Positions 51,045 to 59,322 of a stretch of 64,000 nt of DNA are shown piece after piece. Position numbers and translations under genes: made by a program. Every line of letters starts with the position of its first letter. The first letter of the stretch is position 1. This stretch comes from an uncultured Blastocatellia bacterium (GTDB lineage Bacteria; Acidobacteriota; Blastocatellia; Pyrinomonadales; Pyrinomonadaceae). The notes beneath the pieces are model-generated. The model did not search any database and was not told the origin of the DNA. It saw only the letters and a list, made by a program, of their open reading frames with translations. The stretch is from NCBI GenBank assembly GCA_946480785.1, contig CAMLLD010000011.1:1-64000 (forward strand), given 5' to 3'.

Positions 51045-53231
51045 TTAGACATTACCAGGCGTGGGAATTCCGTTCGGTGCGAGGGGAAGTGATCGCAGAC
51101 GAATGCCGGTGGCGTTGAAGATGGCGTTGCCGACTGCAGGTGCGAGGCCGACGATGGGTGTTTCACCTGCGCCTTCGGAAGGAAGATCTTTGCGATCGAC
51201 CAGCACGACTTCGACCTGTGGCGCGTCGCCGAAACGCGGCAAGCGATAGTCGGCGAAACGTCCGTTCAGGATCTTTCCGTTGGCAAACTGTATCGCTTCA
51301 AACATCGCGCCGCCGACCGCCTGCACGATCGCGCCTTCGATTTGGTTCTTTAATTGAAGCGGGTTCACAACGGCGCCACACTCGAACGCCTCGACCACAC
51401 GCACAATGCGAACCCGCGAGTTTTTCTTGTTCTTCGCGTCGGGTTCAATTGCGATCTCGGCGCAAGTGGCGATGTAACTTCCCTTCTCAAAACCACACGC
51501 CAAACCAAAGCCACGGCCATTCGCCGCTTTCGTCTTGTTCCAGCCGAATGCTTTAGTCGCAGCCTCCAATACGGCGCGTAGTCTTTGGTCTTTGATGTTC
51601 TTGAGACGAAACTCCAGCGGGTTCATCTTCACCGCATCCGCCAGCTCATCGATGTGACTCTCGCGTGCGAAGTGATTCGCGGTGGCGGCGAGACCGCGAT
51701 ACGAGCCCTGTCGCAACGGTGAGTTGGATTGGTAAAACTGAATGTCGGTGTTGGGAATGTCGTACTTGATCTGAATGCCCGCGCTGCCCGAGTTGTAGTT
51801 ATAAAACTCCCAGGCAGTGATCGTTCCGTCGGCTTTAACGCCGCTCTTGATGTCGATCACTCCGGCCGGCCGGAAGTAAGCCCAACTAAATTCTTCCGCG
51901 CGCGTCCAGACAAGCTTCACCGGCTTACCCGCTGCGCGTGCGAGGCGCGCGGCTTCGACAGCGCATTCGCCCGTGTGTTTGCCGCCGTAACCCGAGCCCG
52001 TGTCGGGAACGATGACGCGTATCTTGTCTTCAGGGATGTGGAAAGCTTCGGCGAGTTCGCCGCGAACACCAAACGGTCTTTGCGTTCCGGTCCACACGGT
52101 CAGCTTGTCGCCGGTCCATTCCGCAACCGCGGCGCGCGGTTCGAGCGGCGCGTGCGCGATGTATTCGACTGTGTATGTCGACTCGAGCTTCTTGTCCGCG
52201 CTGGCGAAGCCGTTCGCGATCGACCCTTGTGGACGTGAACCGCCGCGTCCGCGTCCTTCGCCACCGCTGTTGGCCGGCTTTCGCAATAACGCAAACAGCT
52301 CGGCGTTTGAAGGTTGTGGCGTCGACTGCCAATCAACCACGATCGCATTTGCGGCTTTGACTGCAGTTTGTGGATCGGGCGCTGCGACGCCGACGAAATT
52401 GCCGTCGACTACGACCTTCACGCCGGGCATCGCTTCTGCGGCCTTCGTATTCGCGGATTTCAAGACTGCGTCTAAAGTTGCTGGTCTGACGATCTTGCCG
52501 TAGAGCATCCCGTCACGTTTCAGATCGGACGTGTAGCGATGTCTGCCGGTCACAAAGTCAGAAGCATCGACTTTCGTCACCGACGTGCCGGCGATGGTCC
52601 AATTGGTAGCGGGAGTGATCGCGATGTTCTCGGGTATTACTTTGACGAGTTTGCGGCCGCGTGCGGCCTCAGCGAGCGTCAGCGTTTTTGATTTGTCGTG
52701 GTTGACAAAGCGCGCATCGACGAGGCGCAAGTCGTTCGGCGGTAGTCGTAACTGCTCAGCGGCGAGGGCGATTAGCATTTCGCGTGCGGCCGCGGCGGCG
52801 CGGCGAAGTTGCGGCGCCATCGTCGGCGTTGTGCGACTGCCGAACGTGCCCATGTCGAAAGGCACGAGGTCCGTGTCGCCCATCACGAGCTGAATCGACG
52901 AGATAGGAACGTGTAATTCATCCGCCACGGCTTGAGTCAGCGAGGTGCGGATGTTTTGGCCGAACTCGACTTTGCCGGTGAGCACCGTGACTTTGCCGTT
53001 TTCGTCGATGTGAATCCACGCATCGACTTCCTGCGGTAAGTTGTTTTCAGATCTGCCGCGACCCGATTCGCCCTGATCTCTTTGTTGCGCGTGTACCGTG
53101 GGAACTATGAAGAGGAGGCCGAGGCCGAAGGCTTTGATGAAGTCACGACGATCGAGGTTGAAGTTGTAGCTCGGCGCGGCGTGTAGCTCGTAACGCTCCG
53201 GCTCGATTGGAGTGAGATCGTCGTCAATCAT
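51045..53231 (-). CDS. Molybdenum hydroxylase large subunit (isoquinoline 1-oxidoreductase beta-like)
   Basis: This xanthine-oxidase-family catalytic subunit binds the molybdenum cofactor and hydroxylates aromatic heterocycles or oxidises aldehydes. The N-terminus carries a Tat signal (DRRDFIKAFGLGLLFIV), as in IorB, which targets the folded enzyme to the periplasm. Moco-binding segments are visible: KVEFGQNIRTSLTQAVADEL, GTFGSRTTP, GSGYGGKHTGECAVEAAR, SPLRQGSYRGLAATAN, FECGAVVNP and the catalytic-end SEGAGETPIVG with its Glu. At 728 residues it is the IorB-like length. It overlaps the [2Fe-2S] subunit by four bases. The substrate is not deducible. Confidence 0.9.
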   Translation of the reverse strand: MIDDDLTPIEPERYELHAAPSYNFNLDRRDFIKAFGLGLLFIVPTVHAQQRDQGESGRGRSENNLPQEVDAWIHIDENGKVTVLTGKVEFGQNIRTSLTQAVADELHVPISSIQLVMGDTDLVPFDMGTFGSRTTPTMAPQLRRAAAAAREMLIALAAEQLRLPPNDLRLVDARFVNHDKSKTLTLAEAARGRKLVKVIPENIAITPATNWTIAGTSVTKVDASDFVTGRHRYTSDLKRDGMLYGKIVRPATLDAVLKSANTKAAEAMPGVKVVVDGNFVGVAAPDPQTAVKAANAIVVDWQSTPQPSNAELFALLRKPANSGGEGRGRGGSRPQGSIANGFASADKKLESTYTVEYIAHAPLEPRAAVAEWTGDKLTVWTGTQRPFGVRGELAEAFHIPEDKIRVIVPDTGSGYGGKHTGECAVEAARLARAAGKPVKLVWTRAEEFSWAYFRPAGVIDIKSGVKADGTITAWEFYNYNSGSAGIQIKYDIPNTDIQFYQSNSPLRQGSYRGLAATANHFARESHIDELADAVKMNPLEFRLKNIKDQRLRAVLEAATKAFGWNKTKAANGRGFGLACGFEKGSYIATCAEIAIEPDAKNKKNSRVRIVRVVEAFECGAVVNPLQLKNQIEGAIVQAVGGAMFEAIQFANGKILNGRFADYRLPRFGDAPQVEVVLVDRKDLPSEGAGETPIVGLAPAVGNAIFNATGIRLRSLPLAPNGIPTPGNV

Positions 53232-53707
53232 TCTTCAGCACTCCTCGTATCGGCGGCGGCCATTTGGATTGCTTCGACGATGCGTTGATACACACCGCAA
53301 CGACACACGTTGCCGTTCATGGAACTGACGATGTCTTCGCGAGTCGGATGAGCATTGTGAGCGAGCAACGCGCTGGCGGACATGATCATACCGGAGGTGC
53401 AGAAAGCACACTGCAGCGCGTCAGCTTTGATGAAGGCTTCCTGTAACGGCGTGAGTTTTCCGTCCTTCGCGAGCCCTTCGATGGTAGTGATGCTTTTGCC
53501 TGCGGAGTTGGCTGTCGTAGTGCGGCATGAGCGAATCGGCTTGCCGTCTATGAGCACGGTGCAGGCGCCGCAGCGGCCTTCGCCACAGCCGTACTTCGTG
53601 CCGGTGAGATCGAGATAGTCGCGCAGTACGCTGAGCAGCGGAACGTCAGGCTCGACGTTCACTGAAGTTCGTTGCCCGTTGATTGTCAGTTCGGTAACTG
53701 TGGGCAT
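53228..53707 (-). CDS. [2Fe-2S] small subunit of the molybdenum hydroxylase
   Basis: This electron-transfer subunit (IorA/CoxS-like) has two clusters. The N-terminal plant-type site is CGCGEGRCGACTVLIDGK with Cys at 41-50 and a later RSC; the second, helical site is QCAFCTSGM and CRCGVYQRI. At 159 residues it is the normal length. It has no own export signal, so it would be carried by the Tat-targeted large subunit. It is the first gene of the two-gene operon. Confidence 0.93.
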   Translation of the reverse strand: MPTVTELTINGQRTSVNVEPDVPLLSVLRDYLDLTGTKYGCGEGRCGACTVLIDGKPIRSCRTTTANSAGKSITTIEGLAKDGKLTPLQEAFIKADALQCAFCTSGMIMSASALLAHNAHPTREDIVSSMNGNVCRCGVYQRIVEAIQMAAADTRSAEE

Positions 53708-53792
53708 GACATTTAGCTACGCTCTTGGTTTTCGAAATTACGGGGGAAGGCCAATTATAGGACTCTGAATCAGTTCACACAAAAGAACCCTA

Positions 53793-53931
53793 TCACTTGA
53801 TTTCGATATGAACGTTGTTGAAATCGGGATCGTCAACGTGGCCCTGTAAAGGACCATATACCACGTAAAACAAGAAGGCGTCGCCGCCTGCGTAATAAGG
53901 GCGCGGCAAAGACCTGGGCGTGCGCGAGCTA
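53793..53931 (-). pseudogene. Possible remnant of a protein-coding 3' end
   Basis: The minus-strand frame reads LPRPYYAGGDAFLFYVVYGP then LQGHVDDPDFNNVHIEIK and a TGA, about 38 codons after a TTG. The composition looks protein-like, but the frame runs upstream only into the DUF4304 coding sequence. There is no ribosome binding site. It could be a very short gene, or the tail left when an upstream part was replaced. No family is recognised. Confidence 0.3.
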
Positions 53932-54432
53932 CTAAATTGTTGCGATGTCGTCCAAGACCTGTAGGTATTGTCTGCGCTGGTTCTCGCCGATGCCCGGACT
54001 CTTACCTTCGCGCCAGAGTGACTTGAGGTTCTCTGTCGACGCCAAAGTTTCCATTTCCGGCAACACGCTTTGCGTCAACAGGCTGGTGATTTCTGTGGCG
54101 CAGGAATTAGCTTCGTTCTCGCTATGAATTTCCCACCACTTGTCAGAGCTTTCGGGTAGGAACATGCCGATGCGTTTTCGCCAGTGGCTCTCGCGTATGT
54201 TCGGATCGTGCGTATTTCCCACTCTCTCAGCAATCGTCCGCGAGAAGATCCCGAGATTTACGGTCGCAATGAGCACATCCTTCGTACTCTTCTGACTGCT
54301 CTGCAACTGAACAAACAAAACCGCATCCCCTCGTTCAGCCGAAAACAGCGTCTGCTTCTTACGAAACCCACGCGGCTTCAGCACGGCATGGAGTTGGGCC
54401 AGTATGATCTGTTTGTAAGTGTCAGAGTTCAT
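53932..54432 (-). CDS. DUF4304-domain protein
   Basis: The 166-residue cytoplasmic protein begins NSDTYKQIILAQLHAVLKPR GF, as DUF4304 members do, with LFSAERGDAVLFVQLQSSQK, TVNLGIFSRTIAERV and SHWRKRIGMFLPESSDKWWE. The domain function is unknown. Fourteen in-frame codons precede this ATG and start immediately at the stop of the antitoxin-like gene (TAAATG), so translational coupling is possible. If so, it occupies the position where a toxin is usually encoded. Confidence 0.75.
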   Translation of the reverse strand: MNSDTYKQIILAQLHAVLKPRGFRKKQTLFSAERGDAVLFVQLQSSQKSTKDVLIATVNLGIFSRTIAERVGNTHDPNIRESHWRKRIGMFLPESSDKWWEIHSENEANSCATEITSLLTQSVLPEMETLASTENLKSLWREGKSPGIGENQRRQYLQVLDDIATI

Positions 54433-54474
54433 CGGACAGGTTCTGGCAGGCCCATCCACCCTCTCTCGCCTCAT

Positions 54475-54717
54475 TTACCACTTCTTTCCACGAAGTGAAA
54501 GAGATTGGAGCAAGGTAACCTCAGGCTCTAAGGAAGAGTCTTCGCCACAAGCGCCATACACTTCGTTAAGTTTAGAGGTGATCAGATCCTCGCGATACTT
54601 CTCTATAAGTGAGGCGAGCGCTTTGGCGTAAAGCTCACTTCGCGAAATACCGAGGCGAACGGCGAGCTTCTCTGCCGACTGAAAAACGCGATCAGGGATA
54701 GAAACGGCGGTTTTCAT
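54475..54717 (-). CDS. MazE/RHH-type antitoxin, apparently without a partner toxin
   Basis: The 80-residue protein begins MKTAVSIPDRVFQSAEKLAV, RLGISRSELYAKALASLIEK, the ribbon-helix-helix start of MazE-like antitoxins (KTAxSIPDxxF and SRSELY). The C-terminal toxin-neutralising tail (SLEPEVTLLQSLSLRGKKW) keeps the usual Leu-rich end. MazF-type toxins normally follow at once. Here the next gene is a DUF4304 protein, so the antitoxin is orphaned or has acquired a new partner. Confidence 0.85.
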   Translation of the reverse strand: MKTAVSIPDRVFQSAEKLAVRLGISRSELYAKALASLIEKYREDLITSKLNEVYGACGEDSSLEPEVTLLQSLSLRGKKW

Positions 54718-54791
54718 GAGTGAAGTCTAAGACCGAGTATTACTCACGAACAACTAGTTGAAGGGGCTATAAAACTGCGTCGTGGTTCCTG

Positions 54792-54818
54792 TTTGAGGTG
54801 CCAATTTGGCACCTCAAA
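54792..54818. terminator. Palindromic hairpin after the small membrane protein gene
   Basis: TTTGAGGTGCCAA and TTGGCACCTCAAA form a 13-bp perfect stem with a single-base centre. It stands two bases beyond the stop of the small membrane protein gene (minus strand). There is no U-run, so termination is plausible but not certain. Confidence 0.5.
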
Positions 54819-54820
54819 AG

Positions 54821-55033
54821 TCAATGCGTCAGTGCTGAGTAGGACAAGAACAGTGAGAAAAGGATCGTTAGCGCGCCGATGATGCGGGTGATGGGGCGCC
54901 TGATGGTGCGCGGTAATACTCGCAGCCAGAAGCCGCCCATGAAGGCACTCATGAAGTCGGGCCAAACAAAGCAGGCCACACCCACGAGAAAGATTCCCAT
55001 AAGGAGCGCGACGACGAAAATATTGTCTCCCAT
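54821..55033 (-). CDS. Small two-helix membrane protein
   Basis: The 70-residue protein has two hydrophobic helices (IFVVALLMGIFLVGVACFVW at ~5-24 and ITRIIGALTILFSLFLSYSA at ~48-67) and a basic loop (RVLPRTIRRP) between them, suggesting cytoplasmic loop placement. It resembles small DUF-type membrane proteins, but I cannot name the family. A palindrome follows its stop. Confidence 0.6.
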   Translation of the reverse strand: MGDNIFVVALLMGIFLVGVACFVWPDFMSAFMGGFWLRVLPRTIRRPITRIIGALTILFSLFLSYSALTH

Positions 55034-55064
55034 TACTTCAGTCCAAATACCATCGATTTAGTGA

Positions 55065-56060
55065 TCAGGGTCGGTCGAGGATGAGCAGCTTGCTACGGTA
55101 ATCGATCGTTACAATGAAATCTTTCAGAAAGGCGTTGCCGATGTTGAGGCCCCAGGGCTTCTTGTCGCGGCCGGTGTTTTTGCCGAAGAAGAGGACGGCG
55201 GGGGCGTCGAGAGATATGTCGCCGATCGTGATATTGCTGACTTTTCCTACACGATTCTCCGAGACGCCGTTGAAGCCAACTGCAGTGGTGACGCGCGCGC
55301 GGTTGAATTCGTCTTCCAATCCAAGGTAAGAAACCGCCGCCGGCGTTAGCTTGAAAGTGTCATCGGAGCCTGTGTCCAGATTAGCCAGCAGCTTCTTTCC
55401 ATTCACAAACACACCGTCAACGAGAACATTATCGTCGTAACGAAACGACAGCACCGTGCGTTTCGCAGTGTTCGCTCCGAGCGAGGCTTTAACAAACGGC
55501 GAGCGCGCGTAAAGGCGCAGCATACGATTCGCATAATCAAGCTGCACGATCCGGCCGTTCAGAAAACTATGTCCCAACACTCCGTGCAACGGCTTCCCCA
55601 AACGCTCGCTCATCTTCGACAAGTCAAGCGCCACCGCCTCTATATTCTTCACACTGAATGGACCAACATCAATCACTGATCGACCAATCTCAACTACCGG
55701 CAACCTGGTCCCATAAATAACGCTCGCCTCTGTTCCGCCACCACTCGCACGTGCGCCAAGCGACTGAAGCTTCAGTCCCAACTCTCTCGCCGTCGTGAGA
55801 TCAACTGCCGAAGGGTCCGTGCCCGTGTCGAGCATCATGTTGAACGGACCTTTTCCGTCGACCTTCACCGCGAGAATGATCTCATTCCGGTAGAAGTCAA
55901 AAGGAATCTCTACTACCTGCTCCTTCTCCTGCGCAAACGAACAGACACACGCAACACTAAGCAACAAGCACCACAGCAAAATCTGCGTGACTCTCCTTAC
56001 AATGCATCTACCAGCGCAATAGTTCATACATCTACCAGCGCAACAGTCGTCTGCCCTCAT
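55065..56060 (-). CDS. Exported retropepsin-like aspartic protease with two DTG motifs
   Basis: The protein has two related modules. The first has MMLDTGTDPSAVDL and ends HGVLGHSFLNGRIVQLDY; the second has ANLDTGSDDTFKLT and ends GLNIGNAFLKDFIVTIDY. Each D-T-G-T/S plus a following hydrophobic-G unit is a retropepsin half, so one chain could make the active dimer-like fold. Export is suggested by LLWCLLLSVACVCSFAQ. The 5' end is uncertain: the region holds a tandem repeat of ~24 bases (GCGCTGGTAGATG twice) that also encodes CAGRCMNYCAGRC. AAGGAGAG lies beside residue 22, so the true start may be further in (e.g. ATG 56027). Confidence 0.8.
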   Translation of the reverse strand: MRADDCCAGRCMNYCAGRCIVRRVTQILLWCLLLSVACVCSFAQEKEQVVEIPFDFYRNEIILAVKVDGKGPFNMMLDTGTDPSAVDLTTARELGLKLQSLGARASGGGTEASVIYGTRLPVVEIGRSVIDVGPFSVKNIEAVALDLSKMSERLGKPLHGVLGHSFLNGRIVQLDYANRMLRLYARSPFVKASLGANTAKRTVLSFRYDDNVLVDGVFVNGKKLLANLDTGSDDTFKLTPAAVSYLGLEDEFNRARVTTAVGFNGVSENRVGKVSNITIGDISLDAPAVLFFGKNTGRDKKPWGLNIGNAFLKDFIVTIDYRSKLLILDRP

Positions 56061-56580
56061 GGATCTGCTGTTGACTTTCGTCTTGCTTCTGCCGCACCAG
56101 CTCCCACGAATGCGTCATCCTGTCGTTGAAGATCTTTCCGTCGACAAGCGTCTCGTCAAATACCATTTGCATTTGCGCTTTGATCAGCTCATTCGCCTCC
56201 ACCGTTTTCCGAAACGCCGAGGCAAACGAGAGCAGTCCCTTTCGTTCCTCATCGGTACCGACAAGCTTCGCGGCCTGTTCATACTTATCGGCGGCGGTAT
56301 TATTCAAGCGACAACTTTCGTCCAGCAGCTTTATGATTTTCTCGGCGTGAGTACGCAGGAAGTCGCGATTAGCGGGAAACTTGTTCCGGTTTTCGGCCGT
56401 GAATGTCTTTACAAACTCATCAACCCACTGTTTCGTAACCTCAGTGTCCTGTTTGATGAGCATGTTAGCGTCGCTCGCCAACGCTTTCATCTGTTGCTCG
56501 CGACGCGCCGCTCGGTTACAAGCGGCAAAGCAGACAAGCAGAACGATGAGCGGAATGATCCTTGTGGCCCGCATTAACAC
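56032..56580 (-). CDS. Lipoprotein with helical domain
   Basis: The signal RATRIIPLIVLLVCFAACNR has a lipobox Cys near residue 21. The mature part is almost all helical and charged (ANMLIKQDTEVTKQWVDEFV, AEKIIKLLDESCRLNNTAAD, VRQKQDESQQQIHEG), probably a coiled-coil or four-helix bundle. The function is unknown. Its stop overlaps the annotated start of the protease gene, within the tandem duplication noted there. It may start at GTG (56580) or the ATG six bases later. Confidence 0.72.
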   Translation of the reverse strand: MLMRATRIIPLIVLLVCFAACNRAARREQQMKALASDANMLIKQDTEVTKQWVDEFVKTFTAENRNKFPANRDFLRTHAEKIIKLLDESCRLNNTAADKYEQAAKLVGTDEERKGLLSFASAFRKTVEANELIKAQMQMVFDETLVDGKIFNDRMTHSWELVRQKQDESQQQIHEGRRLLRW

Positions 56581-56596
56581 GAAGCCAGTATAAGTT

Positions 56597-57124
56597 ATGA
56601 CTCAAAATCCTGGTCTAACAATTCGTCGCGGCACGATCGAGGATGCCGCTCTGCTTTCCGAACTCGGCGCGCGTACCTTTTCCGAAACGTTCGCCGCTGT
56701 TAACACACCGGAAAACCTGGAGGCGTACATGGCCGCGTCATTCAACGTCGCGCAGCAGACGGCCGAACTACAAGATCCCGCTTCCACCTTTCTGATCGCG
56801 GAAGTTGAAGGGCGTGCCGCCGGTTACGCAAGACTTCGCGATGGCGAACCCGAGCAGGGCGTCGAAGGCCCTAAGCCGGTCGAGTTGGTCCGCCTGTACG
56901 TGGCGCGTGAGTGGCTTGGACGCGGCGTCGGAGCAGAGTTAATGCGTGCGTGTCTGGACGAAGCGCGCCGAAGCGGATACGAGACGATCTGGCTCGGCGT
57001 GTGGGAGGGGAATCCGCATGCGCAGGACTTTTATCGTAAGTGGAATTTTCGAGCAGTCGGCGAGCACATCTTTAAGTTGGGATCTGATCTACAAAGAGAT
57101 CTGGTGCTCGAGCGTGCGCTATAG
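56597..57124 (+). CDS. GNAT-family N-acetyltransferase
   Basis: The 175-residue enzyme has the complete GNAT core: FLIAEVEGRAAGYARLRDGE, LVRLYVAREWLGRGVGAELM (R/Q-x-x-G-x-G/A acetyl-CoA loop RGVG), RACLDEARRSGYETIWLGVW and NPHAQDFYRKWNFRAVGEHI. The substrate is unknown. It is divergent from the lipoprotein gene, with a 16-base gap. Confidence 0.9.
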   Translation: MTQNPGLTIRRGTIEDAALLSELGARTFSETFAAVNTPENLEAYMAASFNVAQQTAELQDPASTFLIAEVEGRAAGYARLRDGEPEQGVEGPKPVELVRLYVAREWLGRGVGAELMRACLDEARRSGYETIWLGVWEGNPHAQDFYRKWNFRAVGEHIFKLGSDLQRDLVLERAL

Positions 57125-57141
57125 CCACTGCAAAAATCGTA

Positions 57142-57396
57142 TCAGCCGAACAACATCATCAAGCCGCTTACTGAATTTCCCGTGTCCCACAGATCCTCAT
57201 CGGTCCAGATCGTCAATTCTCCACGCCGGTAAATTCCGCCATGACTGACCCGGTATTCAACGGGCCCGTGGAAGACCCAATTCCGTTCGCTGAAGAGAAA
57301 GGACAATGCTTCTGAACGCTTATACAGAATCAACTTTTCCCCTTGAAATAGGTAGATTCCGAGATTGCGTAAGGGCTTGTTAACGCGAAGAGCCAT
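57142..57396 (-). CDS. Small hypothetical protein
   Basis: The 84-residue protein (MALRVNKPLRNLGIYLFQGE, SFLFSERNWVFHGPVEYRVS, GIYRRGELTIWTDEDLWDTG) has a plausible beta-rich composition. It has no signal, membrane segment or family that I recognise. The start was set at the ATG; twelve in-frame codons precede it. It is convergent with the acetyltransferase (17-base gap) and divergent from the Crp-like regulator. Confidence 0.5.
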   Translation of the reverse strand: MALRVNKPLRNLGIYLFQGEKLILYKRSEALSFLFSERNWVFHGPVEYRVSHGGIYRRGELTIWTDEDLWDTGNSVSGLMMLFG

Positions 57397-57472
57397 AGGT
57401 ACTAAACCGGACTGACATTTCGCGGAAAGCATAGCACTATGTCGGATACATTACATAAGGAAATCTACTCGC

Positions 57473-58174
57473 ATGCGCGAAGAAAACCTGCTGCTGGCAT
57501 ACTTGCCGGACGATGAGCGCCAGAGGTTAGCGCCGTATCTCGAATCTGTAGTGCTGGATTTTCAGCAAGTGCTGATCGAACCCAATAAACCGATCAAGGA
57601 AATCTATTTCCCGTATGACGTAATCACTTCCACCATACAGCAGATGAGCGATGGCGACGCGGTGGAAACGGGTTTGATGGGGATCGAAGGCTTCGTCGGT
57701 GTGCAACTCTGGTTACGCGCGCCCACCACGCCCACAACGACGCTCGTGCAGGTACCCGGCAGGGCTATGAAAATGCACGCCACGGATTTCATTCGCCACG
57801 TGCGCGACACACAGTCTCCGCTGAATGAATACTGCGCGAGGTACACGCATGCTTTCCTGGTGATGACTTCGCAAACGGCCGCCTGCAATCGCTTGCATCC
57901 GATCAATGAACGCCTGTGCCGGTGGCTGAAGCTGGTGCACAACCGGCTGCGTCGCGATGAGTTTCCGTTGCGGCAGGAGTTCGTGGCGCAAATGTTGGGA
58001 GTGCACCGGCCGACAGTTTCCACGGCGGCCAACATGCTGCAACAGGCGGGGCTGATCACTTACAGCCGCGGGAACATGCGAGTCCTTGACGCGGAGGGTT
58101 TGAGAGAGGGCAGTTGCGAGTGCCTGGAGTTGATCGAGAAGCAGTTTGAAAAAGTATTCGACCCCGCCGCTTAG
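57473..58174 (+). CDS. Crp/Fnr-family transcriptional regulator
   Basis: The N-terminal cyclic-nucleotide-binding-like fold (~10-130; VVLDFQQVLIEPNKPIKEIY, TGLMGIEGFVGVQLWL) lacks the GE and RS residues that hold cAMP or cGMP. It also has no Fnr-type Cys cluster. The C-terminal winged helix-turn-helix (~150-215; FVAQMLGVHRPTVSTAANML) binds DNA. The effector is therefore unknown. It is divergent from the small hypothetical gene and overlaps the convergent SOS-peptidase gene by four bases. Confidence 0.88.
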   Translation: MREENLLLAYLPDDERQRLAPYLESVVLDFQQVLIEPNKPIKEIYFPYDVITSTIQQMSDGDAVETGLMGIEGFVGVQLWLRAPTTPTTTLVQVPGRAMKMHATDFIRHVRDTQSPLNEYCARYTHAFLVMTSQTAACNRLHPINERLCRWLKLVHNRLRRDEFPLRQEFVAQMLGVHRPTVSTAANMLQQAGLITYSRGNMRVLDAEGLREGSCECLELIEKQFEKVFDPAA

Positions 58175-58851
58175 AAAAGGCTAAGTGTCTGCCCGACTTC
58201 GACGTCGACACGCTCGAGTAAATCGACGGTGTCATTCTCCGGAGCGTTGACCTTACTACTTACCGGATATGTCTGCATCAGCGACGCTGGAAAAGGCGTC
58301 AGCATTTTGAGTAGATCGACTCGATCAGTCGTTGGATTGAGCCACGCTTCGTAAGCTTCGGGTGGGAGTATTGCCGGCATTCGGTTATGAAGCTCGGCGA
58401 CGAGCTCGTTGGCCGCGGTGGTGATGATCGCGCAAGTGACGAGCACCCTGCCGTGATTGTTCCACGCATCCCAAACGCCGGCGAACATCAACGGCGCTTC
58501 GTCGTCACGCCCTCGAATGTAGAAAGGCCGCTTCTCTCTGCCGCTCCGCTTCCATTCGAAGAAGCCGTCCGCAGGTATCAGGCAGCGACGCAGGCGAAAA
58601 GATTCACTAAAGCTCGGCCGCTCTTCGAGGGTTTCGGCGCGTGCGTTGATGAAACCTTTTCCATCGGTACTCCACGACGGAATCAGTCCCCACGTAATAG
58701 ATCGCGCCTCGAGGCCTGCTCCGAAGTTCGCGATCGCGAGCACACTCTGAGTCGGAGCGATGTTGTAGTGAGCCTCGAACGGCTCATCGATGGTTCGTAG
58801 TCCCGCGAGCTTTATCTTGTCGCGCGAATGAAGCACGTAACGTCCGCACAT
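58171..58851 (-). CDS. SOS-response-associated peptidase (HMCES/YedK family)
   Basis: This protein covalently traps abasic sites in single-stranded DNA. The catalytic Cys2 is at the very N-terminus (MCGRYVLHS), the Asn/Glu core in NARAETLEERPSFSESF, Glu in LIPADGFFEWKRSG, and His in LHNRMPAILP. The 226-residue length and the order of motifs match YedK. In this family the initiator Met must be removed to expose Cys2. It overlaps the Crp-like gene by four bases in convergent orientation. Confidence 0.94.
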   Translation of the reverse strand: MCGRYVLHSRDKIKLAGLRTIDEPFEAHYNIAPTQSVLAIANFGAGLEARSITWGLIPSWSTDGKGFINARAETLEERPSFSESFRLRRCLIPADGFFEWKRSGREKRPFYIRGRDDEAPLMFAGVWDAWNNHGRVLVTCAIITTAANELVAELHNRMPAILPPEAYEAWLNPTTDRVDLLKMLTPFPASLMQTYPVSSKVNAPENDTVDLLERVDVEVGQTLSLF

Positions 58852-58860
58852 ATAAATAAA

Positions 58861-59304
58861 TCAATTTGCGCAAGCGACCTTATTGATACGCCAACCAGAC
58901 GCTGTCTTGATTAGCGTGACGTTGATCCTGACGCGATCCATTTCGCCGGCAGGCAAGGTGACGGTTGTGGTGGCGCTGTTGTTTTTGATCGCGGGCGTGC
59001 TGACGGTGAAGTTCTTTTCCCAGCCTTTGTCCCAGTCCTGGGCGCAGATGAATATGTCTGCATCCATGCGGCGGATCAGTCGGGGCGCGTTTGCATAAAG
59101 CTGCGGCGTCAGATACTTCAACGCGGTCGTTTTCTGTTTCAGCGGAGTCGCGTTGTCGAGGCTGAGTTGATGCAGGTACCAGGAATAAAAACTGCGCGCC
59201 ACATCCTCGGGCGTTGCGGTCTGCTGCGCGCGTGCCGGCATTGAAAGCAATGCCACACTCGCCACAACGATAAGTAGACGTACGGGGGTTGAAAGAAGTG
59301 TCAT
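58861..59304 (-). CDS. Secreted DUF3828-like protein
   Basis: The signal peptide (TPVRLLIVVASVALLSMPAR, AQQ) is followed by PEDVARSFYSWYLHQLSLDN, ALKYLTPQLYANAPRLIRRM, DADIFICAQDWDKGW and VTLIKTASGWRINKVACAN, matching the DUF3828 cystatin-like fold pattern. The function is unknown. It lies between the HMCES gene and a small membrane protein gene on the same strand. Confidence 0.8.
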   Translation of the reverse strand: MTLLSTPVRLLIVVASVALLSMPARAQQTATPEDVARSFYSWYLHQLSLDNATPLKQKTTALKYLTPQLYANAPRLIRRMDADIFICAQDWDKGWEKNFTVSTPAIKNNSATTTVTLPAGEMDRVRINVTLIKTASGWRINKVACAN

Positions 59305-59322
59305 CGATGCTCCAAACGAACT

